Shown: positions 1 to 5,915 of the stretch, one piece after another
How positions within the stretch are numbered: the first letter of the stretch is position 1
Layout: each line of letters starts with the position of its first letter
Assembly: GCF_938045405.1 (NCBI RefSeq)
Contig: NZ_CALIMW010000097.1
Coordinates: forward strand, 1 to 7,424
Reading direction: 5' to 3'
Source of the DNA: an uncultured Campylobacter sp.
GTDB taxonomy: Bacteria; Campylobacterota; Campylobacteria; Campylobacterales; Campylobacteraceae
DNA length: 7,424 bases
Made by a program: the position numbers and the translations under genes
The notes under the pieces: generated by a model
Databases searched by the model: none
Told to the model about the DNA's origin: nothing
What the model saw: only the letters and a program-made list of their open reading frames with translations

Positions 1-958
1 TAGTGGCGTCAAATAGCCCGATGATCGTCGAGCTTACGATCGCCGTACATAAATTTACCGCCAGCCACAAGGCGCGCGCGCGACCCGCCTTAAAGATCGT
101 AGTCTCATCATCTTCGGCTTCGTCATCGACGCCCGCGAGGTTGTAAATTTGCTCGGTGGCGCGCTCTTGGATGAGATCGTGGATATCGTCGGCAGTGATA
201 CGCCCGATGAGTATGCCGTTAGCATCGACAACAGGGATGACGTTAAGGTCAAATTCCTCAAAGTCCTTGATTACGTCGTCGATCTTGTCGGTATCGGTGG
301 CGAAGTGGATTTTGTTTTCGGCGCCGAATTTTTGTGAAATTTCTTCCAGCGTGAGTGAAAAATCGTATAAAATCAGATCGGACGTCGAAAAGGTAGTAAG
401 CAGATGCCCCTTTTTATCGAGCACGAAGAGCTGAAAGACATTCTCGATCTCGTCCTTTTCGCGCATAACGCGCAGCATCTCGACCGCCTGCCCCAGGGTC
501 TGATCCTGCCTCGCGCTAAAAACCTCGGTCTGCATATACGCGCCCGCCTCATCTTCACTATATTTGGAGATAGTAAGAATATCGTGGCGATCGTCCTCGT
601 CAAGCCCATAGAAAATCTGCTCGGCCTTGTCCTCGTCGATTTCGCCGATGTTTTGCAAAAGCTCTGCCTGATCGTCGCTTTCGAGCTCCTCAATCGCTTT
701 TACAATCTTTTCGTGAGGCAGAGTTTCGATGACGTCTTCGAGCATATGCTCGGGCATCTCAAGCGCAGCATCGGCAAGATCCTCAGGATCTAGCTTTTTT
801 AAGAATTCTACGTATTTTTCTTCGTCGTGCTTTTTTAGAGTTTTTAAATGCTCCGTAAGATCGGCGGCACTCAGCTCATGCTCAAGCGTATCGCCTAGAT
901 GCGCATCAAGAAGCGCCTTAGCTTCCTCGACGTCGTCCAGCTGCTCTTTATTTTCCAT
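1..958 (-). CDS. mgtE: Magnesium transporter MgtE, N-terminal 319 codons (gene runs off the left edge)
   Basis: MgtE is a homodimeric inner-membrane Mg2+ channel whose cytosolic domains sense Mg2+ and gate the pore. Visible domains in order: an acidic helical MgtE-N domain (about residues 25-130), a first CBS domain (about 138-198, opening with AGAYMQTEVF), a second CBS domain (about 204-263, with NVIPVVDANGILIGRITADD), the linking plug helix (IQERATEQIYNLAGV), and the first membrane helix starting near residue 296 (ALWLAVNLCTAIVSS, then IIGLF). Family members are about 450 residues, so roughly the last 130 (most of the membrane domain) lie outside the window. The frame is open from the ATG to the edge. 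The start is supported by AAGG six bases upstream and by the acidic N-terminus. It follows the M23 peptidase after 8 bases and is very likely co-transcribed with it. No Mg2+-sensing leader is visible ahead of it. The family call is secure; ion specificity is known for the family, not shown here. Confidence 0.95.
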   Translation of the reverse strand, partial: MENKEQLDDVEEAKALLDAHLGDTLEHELSAADLTEHLKTLKKHDEEKYVEFLKKLDPEDLADAALEMPEHMLEDVIETLPHEKIVKAIEELESDDQAELLQNIGEIDEDKAEQIFYGLDEDDRHDILTISKYSEDEAGAYMQTEVFSARQDQTLGQAVEMLRVMREKDEIENVFQLFVLDKKGHLLTTFSTSDLILYDFSLTLEEISQKFGAENKIHFATDTDKIDDVIKDFEEFDLNVIPVVDANGILIGRITADDIHDLIQERATEQIYNLAGVDDEAEDDETTIFKAGRARALWLAVNLCTAIVSSTIIGLFDAT

Positions 959-964
959 TTTCAG

Positions 965-970
965 CCTTAA
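965..970 (-). promoter_or_regulatory. mgtE ribosome binding site overlapping the upstream stop codon
   Basis: On the minus strand the peptidase stop TAA runs straight into GG, giving TAAGG, then CTGAAA and the mgtE ATG. The AAGG core is six bases from the start and shares bases with the stop codon, which suggests that ribosomes finishing the peptidase reading frame assist mgtE initiation. Confidence 0.6.
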
Positions 971-2136
971 TTTATCGTGATAAGCGACTCGTAGTTTTCA
1001 AATTTAGCAGGGTTTTTCGAGCCGTCTTTAGCCGCAGCCATTCTGGCGTCCATATCTTTGACGAGAGCTTTAAATTTAAGTTCTTCGGCGCTTATGACGT
1101 TAGTTTTTTCAATCTTGACTACCTTAAGCGGATCTATAGCCTGCTTATTTTTATAAAGTCCGAAGTGCAGATGCGGTCCCGAACTAAGCCCGGTCGAGCC
1201 TACGTAGGCGATTAACTGACCTTGCTTGACACTAACGCCTGCTTTTGTGCCGCTAGCAAAGCCGCTAAGATGCGCATAAAGCGTACTGATACCGCCGCCG
1301 TGGTTGATCTCTACGGTGTTGCCGTAGCCGTTTTTACGCCCTACAAAGCTAATCTTGCCCGCCCCTGCGGCATTTACCCTAGTGCCTTTGGGGGCTGCAT
1401 AATCTACGCCTAAGTGCGCGCGATATCGCTTTAAAATCGGATGAAATCTTTTAGGAGTAAAATACGATGAAATTCTAGTATAAACAAGCGGTGTAATCAG
1501 CAGAAAAGATTCGACCTTTTTACCGCTTCGGTCGTAGTATTTATCATCGAAAAAATATAGCGATTTGGGCTTTTTATTTTCCTCGATCATTCCTGCGGTG
1601 ATATTTACTCCGCCAAAAGGTTTGCCAAGGCGCGTTTTTTGCTCGTATAGAATCACAAGCCGATCGCCCTTTTGCAGCTTTTTAAAATTTACCTCATTTT
1701 TAAAAACAAGCATAAACTCATTCGCTAAAGCCGCATTGCCCGTAGCTTTGATGATATCTTGATAGGGCGAGCTTTCGATCTGAATTCCTAAAGAGTAGCT
1801 GTTTTCCTCATAAACTATCGGAGTATAAACGAATCTAAAAGTGCCGAATTTATCGCGGTAGATGTGGATCTGAAGCTCCTCGCTGACAGGGATTAGCAGC
1901 TGGGAGACGCGACCTGCTGGATCACGCAAAATTTGACACTCCACGCCAGCTCGTACCTCGGCGGCAAGCTCCTGATCCTCTTTATCCAGGTCATAATATA
2001 CAGACGCGGGAATGCCCGCAGTTTCCATAAATTGCAGCAGACTCACGCCATCTGGCCAGGCAAACTTCTCTACGCTGGGGTTGTTCGCAAAAACTACGCC
2101 TATCCACAGAAAAAGAAATATAAAAATTCTAGTCAT
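967..2136 (-). CDS. Periplasmic M23 (LytM) zinc metallopeptidase, HdpA/Csd3-type peptidoglycan hydrolase
   Basis: A predicted exported peptidoglycan peptidase of 389 residues, close to the roughly 400 residues of H. pylori HdpA/Csd3, a D,D-carboxypeptidase/endopeptidase that trims crosslinks and affects helical cell shape. Residues 1-17 form a signal peptide (hydrophobic FIFLFLWIGVVFA, then NNPS). Residues about 20-220 form the accessory N-terminal part, and about 225-345 the LytM domain. Zinc ligands are H241 and D245 (HLGVD) and H324 (HLHFG). Catalytic histidines are H289 (YAHL) and H322. The G-x-G-rich barrel is visible (NGYGNTVEINHGGG, GSTGLSSGPHLHF). The tail (about 345-389) is lysine-rich and charged. 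The ATG is chosen because it starts the signal peptide and an in-frame stop lies a short way upstream; its Shine-Dalgarno sequence is weak. All metal and catalytic residues are present, so it should be active. In Csd3 an N-terminal residue plugs the active site; whether that applies here is inference. It is transcribed away from the pgbA-like gene and leads into mgtE. Confidence 0.93.
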   Translation of the reverse strand: MTRIFIFLFLWIGVVFANNPSVEKFAWPDGVSLLQFMETAGIPASVYYDLDKEDQELAAEVRAGVECQILRDPAGRVSQLLIPVSEELQIHIYRDKFGTFRFVYTPIVYEENSYSLGIQIESSPYQDIIKATGNAALANEFMLVFKNEVNFKKLQKGDRLVILYEQKTRLGKPFGGVNITAGMIEENKKPKSLYFFDDKYYDRSGKKVESFLLITPLVYTRISSYFTPKRFHPILKRYRAHLGVDYAAPKGTRVNAAGAGKISFVGRKNGYGNTVEINHGGGISTLYAHLSGFASGTKAGVSVKQGQLIAYVGSTGLSSGPHLHFGLYKNKQAIDPLKVVKIEKTNVISAEELKFKALVKDMDARMAAAKDGSKNPAKFENYESLITIN

Positions 2137-2170
2137 ATAAAACCGCTTTGAAATATTATTTTAAGGCGGG

Positions 2171-2176
2171 ATTGTA
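2171..2176 (-). promoter_or_regulatory. Candidate -10 box for the leftward peptidase-mgtE unit
   Basis: The minus strand reads a T-rich run, then TACAAT, about 35 bases before the peptidase ATG. Campylobacter sigma-70 promoters rely on a TATAAT-like -10 and upstream T-rich tracts rather than a -35 box, which fits. An alternative is TAAAAT at 2158-2163. The choice between them is not settled by the sequence. Confidence 0.3.
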
Positions 2177-2239
2177 ACGAAAAAACGCTTATATTTCGTA
2201 AATACCGTGGAATTTTATCGCTAATTTCAAAGTTTTATG

Positions 2240-2245
2240 TATAAT
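2240..2245 (+). promoter_or_regulatory. -10 box of the rightward pgbA-like/glcD unit
   Basis: A perfect TATAAT preceded by TTTTATG and an AT-rich upstream stretch, with no recognisable -35 box, as is usual for Campylobacter sigma-70 promoters. It lies 29 bases ahead of the TTG start, leaving a short leader of about 20 bases. Confidence 0.6.
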
Positions 2246-2262
2246 TAGCCGAAATTTTATTC

Positions 2263-2267
2263 AGGAG
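2263..2267 (+). promoter_or_regulatory. Ribosome binding site that supports a TTG start
   Basis: AGGAG seven bases before TTG at 2275. No ATG lies between it and the signal-peptide coding stretch, so this site decides the TTG start of the following gene. Confidence 0.75.
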
Positions 2268-2274
2268 CAGAATT

Positions 2275-3003
2275 TTGAAAAAAGCTTTACTTATTTTAGG
2301 CCTATTTTTAAGCGTGGCGATAGGAGCGGAATTTAACATGCCGCGATACGAAACCGCCCTACTTAGCGTAACTGATGGTTCGGGCGAGATCACAGATAGC
2401 CCTACGATTGCCGTAGGTAGCAGCGGGGTGGTGATGCATAATTTCGGTAGCGGCGCAAGCTCCATCATCGCACGTGCCGTCGTGACGCAAAAAAGCGCAG
2501 GCAAGGCAAAGGTGCGATTTGAGGTCTTTGATATGTTAGCTCAAGAGGCACTGCCACTGCCTAAAATTTTACCCTCAAGCGGCGATAAAGTGATCTTAAA
2601 TTTCCTCTATGACCGCGCCATAATCGTCGCACCTAACGCTGAAATTTACGAGCAGGTTATCAAGGCTTTTCCAAATATAAATTTTATCCACCCAGATCTT
2701 GGCGGCGCCTATCTTAGCTACAACCACAAGCCAAATCCCAGCCGAGACGATTTTCGTAAAATTTGCGCGCAAAACAGCGCCGGACTGATTTTTATCGCGA
2801 TGGATAAACAAGGCGTATTTGCCGACTGCGGCAGCTTCAAGCCTTTGCGCACGTTCGCTAGCGGCAGCGTGGCTTATTATCAGCTGCCATTTTACTCGCG
2901 CGTGGGCGAGATAAAGACCGTCATTTGGGACTTTACTAACGGCCCGATCAGCGATTACGACAAACACTACCGCTATTTGCTGGGCTTAGACGGCGATGAA
3001 TAG
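2275..3003 (+). CDS. Exported PgbA N-terminal-domain protein (plasminogen-binding protein family)
   Basis: A 242-residue predicted periplasmic or surface protein. It starts at TTG, with AGGAG upstream and a classical signal peptide (KKALLILGLFLSVAIGA, cleavage likely after A18). The mature part has the features I associate with the PGBA_N family of Campylobacterota: an early beta-rich stretch with DSPTIAVGSSGVVMH (about 41-55) and IIARAVV (64-70), then FEVFDML and ALPLP (about 82-96), a central GDKVILNFLYDRAIIVAPN (103-121), HPDLGGAYLS (139-148), and two cysteines, C164 and C185. In H. pylori, PgbA (HP0508) likewise sits directly before glcD (HP0509), which supports the assignment. PgbA is about 450 residues with a lysine-rich C-terminal region. 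This protein ends after the N-domain in GLDGDE and has no lysine tail, so plasminogen binding should not be assumed. Its last 8 bases overlap glcD. The native function of the domain is not known to me. Confidence 0.8.
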   Translation: MKKALLILGLFLSVAIGAEFNMPRYETALLSVTDGSGEITDSPTIAVGSSGVVMHNFGSGASSIIARAVVTQKSAGKAKVRFEVFDMLAQEALPLPKILPSSGDKVILNFLYDRAIIVAPNAEIYEQVIKAFPNINFIHPDLGGAYLSYNHKPNPSRDDFRKICAQNSAGLIFIAMDKQGVFADCGSFKPLRTFASGSVAYYQLPFYSRVGEIKTVIWDFTNGPISDYDKHYRYLLGLDGDE

Positions 3004-4378
3004 TGCCGCGCAAGCGTTTTTTACAAATCTATTAGGCGCGGATAATGCCTATTTTGACGAGGCTCATCGCACAGCATACTGCTACGACGCGACGAAAAGA
3101 CGCTGTCTGCCGGACGGCGTGCTTTTCCCGCGAAGTGAGGACGATGTCAGTCAAATTTTAAAATTCTGCAACAAAAATTTAATTCCTGTAGTTCCAAGAG
3201 GCGCAGGTAGCGGCTTTACGGGTGGATCTTTAGCCGCAAACGGCGGAGTGATTTTAGCATTTGAAAAACATATGAATAAAATTCTAGAAATCGACATGCA
3301 AAATCTACTCGCCGTAGTCCAACCCGGCTGCATAAATATCGATCTGCAAAAAGCAGCCGCAGCGCGCGGGCTGTTTTATCCGCCCGATCCCGCAAGCCAG
3401 GATTATTCCACGCTAGGAGGCAATGTCGCCGAAAACTCCGGTGGCATGCGCGCCGCAAAATACGGCATCACCAAAGACTATGTAATGGCACTGCGTGCGG
3501 TACTGCCTAACGGTGAGGTGATCCGAGCGGGCAAACGCACTATCAAAGATGTCGCAGGCTTCAACGTGGCAGGAATTTTAATCGCAAGCGAAGGCGCGCT
3601 TGCCGTCATCACCGAAATCACGCTCAAACTAATCCCGATGCCAAAGCTTAAAAAGACCGCGATGGGCGTCTTTCCTAGCGTAGATGCAGCAATGAATGCC
3701 GTGTATAAGACAATGGCAGCCGGTATCACGCCCGTGGCGATGGAATTTTTAGACGCACTGTGCATAGCCGCGGTCGAGGAGAAATTTCATAAAGGCTTGC
3801 CGAAGGGCGCGGGCGCGATTTTGATCTGCGAAACCGACGGCAATTTAGAAGCAGTGCTTTTGGAGGAGCTCGCACTCATAAAAGAAATTTTCGTTCAAAA
3901 CGGCGCGAGCGACTTTCGCATCGCAGAAAGCGAAGAGGAGCGTGCGGGCATTTGGTTTGCGAGACGCAACTGCTCGCAGGCGATCAATATCTACGGCACG
4001 CTTAAGCTAAATGAGGACATCACCGTCCCGCGCTCGCAGCTGCCCGAGCTACTGCGCCGTATCGCGCGCATCGGCGATAAATACGGCGTGCGCGTGCCCT
4101 GCTTCGGGCACACGGGCGACGGCAATGTCCACACCAACGTCATGGTCGCCGACAAAAAAGATGAAGCTCAGGTACGACGCGGACATGACGCAATCACCGA
4201 AATTTTCAAAGCTGCAGTTGATCTTGGCGGTACGCTCAGCGGCGAGCACGGCATCGGACTAAGTAAGGCGGAATTTATGCCACTAGCTTTTAGCGCGGCA
4301 GAGATGGAGCTATTTCGCGCAATCAAAAGGGCTTTCGATCCAAAAGGCATCTTAAATCCCGGAAAAATGGGGCTTTAA
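2996..4378 (+). CDS. glcD: FAD-linked 2-hydroxy-acid oxidase, GlcD type (glycolate/D-lactate dehydrogenase family)
   Basis: Full-length 460-residue member of the VAO/PCMH-fold flavoprotein family, which oxidises 2-hydroxy acids such as glycolate or D-lactate. The FAD-binding half shows PRGAGSGFTGG (67-77) for the pyrophosphate, PPDPASQDYSTLGGNVAENS (129-148) followed by GGMRAAKYGIT, and DVAGFN...SEGALAVITEITLKL (185-212). The C-terminal FAD-oxidase domain has GHTGDGNVH (371-379) and LSGEHGIGLSK (414-424), which supply the conserved histidines and E417, and ends in FDPKGILNPGKMGL. The ATG overlaps the stop of the preceding gene (ATGAATAG, 8 bases) with no clear Shine-Dalgarno sequence of its own, so translation is probably coupled. 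No glcE or glcF genes adjoin it and no Fe-S domain is fused, so the electron acceptor is unknown and 'GlcD' is a family label. The same gene follows a pgbA-like gene in Helicobacter and Campylobacter. No strong terminator follows the stop. Confidence 0.93.
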   Translation: MNSAAQAFFTNLLGADNAYFDEAHRTAYCYDATKRRCLPDGVLFPRSEDDVSQILKFCNKNLIPVVPRGAGSGFTGGSLAANGGVILAFEKHMNKILEIDMQNLLAVVQPGCINIDLQKAAAARGLFYPPDPASQDYSTLGGNVAENSGGMRAAKYGITKDYVMALRAVLPNGEVIRAGKRTIKDVAGFNVAGILIASEGALAVITEITLKLIPMPKLKKTAMGVFPSVDAAMNAVYKTMAAGITPVAMEFLDALCIAAVEEKFHKGLPKGAGAILICETDGNLEAVLLEELALIKEIFVQNGASDFRIAESEEERAGIWFARRNCSQAINIYGTLKLNEDITVPRSQLPELLRRIARIGDKYGVRVPCFGHTGDGNVHTNVMVADKKDEAQVRRGHDAITEIFKAAVDLGGTLSGEHGIGLSKAEFMPLAFSAAEMELFRAIKRAFDPKGILNPGKMGL

Positions 4379-4413
4379 ATTAGGATCGTCATCCAACTTC
4401 TACGGTGATTTGA

Positions 4414-4685
4414 AATTGATTTATCCCACTTATCTCATCTAAAATTTTACTTTCTTACAATATGCCTACTTAAAATTTATCTTGCTTGCAATTTAGCTTA
4501 TTTAAAGGCTACTTCGAGTTAGTTTCAAGCTTGATCTACCCATTTACAGATCGATTTTGCTTGCTTTGCAATTAATTTTATTTGCCTTGCAATGAATAAT
4601 TTTACTTGTTTATTGATAGATTTCATCCACTTGATAATTGATTTTACTTACTTCGCAGATTAATTATCCCGTGCGATCTTCTTCG
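4414..4685. repeat. Degenerate tandem array, unit about 21 bases, consensus close to ATTTTACTTGCTTTGCAA
   Basis: The AT-rich spacer after glcD contains repeated units that begin ATTTT/ATTTA and continue with a CTTGC-TTGCAA-like core. Unit starts are visible near 4419, 4444, 4475, 4534, 4554, 4575, 4599, 4620, 4641 and 4663. Spacing is most regular from 4554 to 4663 (21, 24, 21, 21, 22). Units differ by several bases, so the array is old or loosely constrained. A 21-base period equals seven codons, so both strands show seven-residue periodicity where open. One example is a 33-codon minus-strand frame at 4525-4626 rich in Lys and Gln. That frame lacks a good ribosome site, and I do not call it as a gene. 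Related copies occur near 5899-5915 and 6441-6468. Confidence 0.6.
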
Positions 4686-4866
4686 GATATTTTTGCCATA
4701 TCAGCTGTGATTACATAGCTACTCGCTAGTTTGCGCAATTTTTTCTCTTTCAGGGATGCACTAAGATTATGATGAAATCCCTATATCGCGATGGATAAGT
4801 CTATGACAAGTCAAAATTCTGTCAATAAAATCCATAGCATAGATTAAATTCTAAACTTCCAAGATA

Positions 4867-4920
4867 CTGAAATTTTAAAATCACTATCTATCGATATTAT
4901 CGCAATATGCGAAATTTCAG
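4867..4920. repeat. 9-base inverted repeat enclosing two further palindromes
   Basis: CTGAAATTT (4867-4875) pairs perfectly with AAATTTCAG (4912-4920). Inside lie CGATATTATCG (4892-4902) and CGCAATATGCG (4901-4911), each a near-perfect palindrome, sharing CG. A transcript from either strand could form a branched fold. It lies between convergent glcD and the Sel1-repeat gene, so an RNA 3' end or processing structure is plausible. Function is inference. Confidence 0.45.
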
Positions 4921-4923
4921 CAA

Positions 4924-4978
4924 TAAAATTTAAAGACGGAATTCCACGGAATTTCATAAAATCCTATAAAGCTCCGTC
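4924..4978 (-). terminator. Candidate terminator for the Sel1-repeat gene
   Basis: Read leftward, GACGGA (4978-4973) can pair with TCCGTC (4940-4935). Inside, AATTCC and GGAATT (4940-4953) form a competing short hairpin. The outer stem is followed by TTTAAATTTTATT. It starts about 55 bases after the gene's stop codon. The stem is short and the loop long, so confidence is modest. ACGGAATT also occurs here twice in direct orientation, 10 bases apart (4936 and 4946). Confidence 0.35.
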
Positions 4979-5033
4979 AAATTTCTAAGTTAATTTCGAT
5001 TTCGCCGTGTTATCATCTAGCTAGCCCTGCCAT

Positions 5034-5720
5034 CTATTTAGTAGCATTAGCCTCGCTTGCATTTATTTTATTCATCGCGGCTACTACGTTGCAGCTAAAC
5101 TCCGCTCCCAGTTTGCAAGCCTTGTCGTAGTAGATCATCGCCTTATCCAGATCCGGCTCGCCAAATTCCTTCTTTGAATACGCTAGCCCAACCCTTTGGC
5201 ATCCCTCTGCCAAAGCAGCATCGCAAGATTTGAGGAAAAACTTAAGAGCGCCCTGATAGTCTTTTTCTTCGTAGCTAGCGACCGCAGCGTTTAAGCAGCC
5301 CTCGCCTAATCCCAAATCGCATGATTTGGCAAAAAACGCAAATGTATTTTTCTTATCGGCATTTTTATAAGAGATTATCGCGGCGTTGTAGCAAGCTTTG
5401 GCGGCTCCCAGCTCGCACGCTTTGGAATAAAACCGCGCGGACTTGCCCTTATCTTTCGTAGTTTTATATAAATTTTGCTCGTCGTAATACAAATCCCCCG
5501 CGATAGCACAGCTATTTTCTAGCCCTGCTTCACAAGCTTTTTCAAACGGCTTTTTTGCTGCCTCATAATCGCGCTCCTCAAGCAAATATCCTCCATAGTC
5601 TTCGCACGAATTAGCCCTACCGACGCCGCATCCGACAAACGAGACCCCTTGCGGGAAAAATATCTGCGCGAGCAAGTAGGCTGCTACGATTAGTGCGGCA
5701 ATCGACGCTAAAATTTTCAT
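5034..5720 (-). CDS. Exported cysteine-rich Sel1-repeat protein (Hcp-like)
   Basis: A 228-residue protein built of helical Sel1-like (TPR-related) repeats, probably periplasmic. Residues 1-19 are a hydrophobic signal or anchor (ILASIAALIVAAYLLA) and no lipobox is seen. The rest holds six cysteine pairs, each exactly eight residues apart: 31/39, 63/71, 102/110, 134/142, 166/174 and 202/210. Repeats typically read KACExGxxxSC or KSCDxGLGEGC and alternate with DYxxAxxFF-type helices. In Helicobacter Hcp proteins each such pair forms a disulfide bridging one repeat, so a stable oxidised solenoid for protein-protein contacts is expected. Hcp proteins have been reported to bind penicillin-like compounds, but that should not be assumed here. 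The ATG is supported by AAGGAG five bases upstream and a TGCTATAAT promoter. It is monocistronic by context: over 700 bases of spacer lie upstream and it converges with glcD downstream. The binding partner is unknown. Confidence 0.88.
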   Translation of the reverse strand: MKILASIAALIVAAYLLAQIFFPQGVSFVGCGVGRANSCEDYGGYLLEERDYEAAKKPFEKACEAGLENSCAIAGDLYYDEQNLYKTTKDKGKSARFYSKACELGAAKACYNAAIISYKNADKKNTFAFFAKSCDLGLGEGCLNAAVASYEEKDYQGALKFFLKSCDAALAEGCQRVGLAYSKKEFGEPDLDKAMIYYDKACKLGAEFSCNVVAAMNKINASEANATK

Positions 5721-5725
5721 TTTCG

Positions 5726-5731
5726 CTCCTT
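5726..5731 (-). promoter_or_regulatory. Ribosome binding site of the Sel1-repeat gene
   Basis: AAGGAG on the minus strand, followed by CGAAA and the ATG. A five-base spacing makes this the best Shine-Dalgarno match in the window and fixes the start. Confidence 0.8.
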
Positions 5732-5747
5732 TTAAATTTTAAAAATA

Positions 5748-5756
5748 ATTATAGCA
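5748..5756 (-). promoter_or_regulatory. Extended -10 promoter of the Sel1-repeat gene
   Basis: The minus strand reads TTTTTGCTATAATTA: a perfect TATAAT with the extended TGn element and a T-run just upstream, the typical Campylobacter sigma-70 form. It lies 27 bases ahead of the ATG. Confidence 0.75.
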
Positions 5757-5898
5757 AAAAGCGAGGAATAAAATTTTAATTTTTGATAATAGATGTGAAA
5801 TCTCCGGCGAATTCTTGTAAAATTCCTATCAAAATCCCAAGCAAAATTTTAAATAAAATTTTAAACGGAGCTTTGAGCTGAATTTCAAAAAGACAAAT

Positions 5899-5915
5899 TA
5901 AAATTTTACTTGCAA
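5899..5915. repeat. Solo copy of the 21-base repeat motif
   Basis: TTAAAATTTTACTTGCAAG closely matches the core of the array after glcD (ATTTTACTTG followed by GCAA), but stands alone in a different spacer. Confidence 0.4.

Noticed and set aside
373..693. Minus-strand open frame of 106 codons
   Set aside because: It is in another frame of mgtE, Arg/Ser-rich and without domain character.
404..793. Plus-strand open frame of 129 codons
   Set aside because: It lies wholly opposite the clear MgtE frame, which carries recognisable MgtE-N and CBS domains; it is a shadow of acidic codons.
2596..2967. Minus-strand open frame of 123 codons inside the PgbA-like gene
   Set aside because: The opposite frame has a signal peptide, a ribosome site and family motifs; this one has none.
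4383..4394. GGAT-CGTC-ATCC hairpin just after the glcD stop as a terminator
   Set aside because: A four-base stem with no T-run following is too weak to call.
4414..4685. CRISPR array
   Set aside because: The units vary throughout, adjoin each other without unique spacers, and no cas-like gene is nearby.
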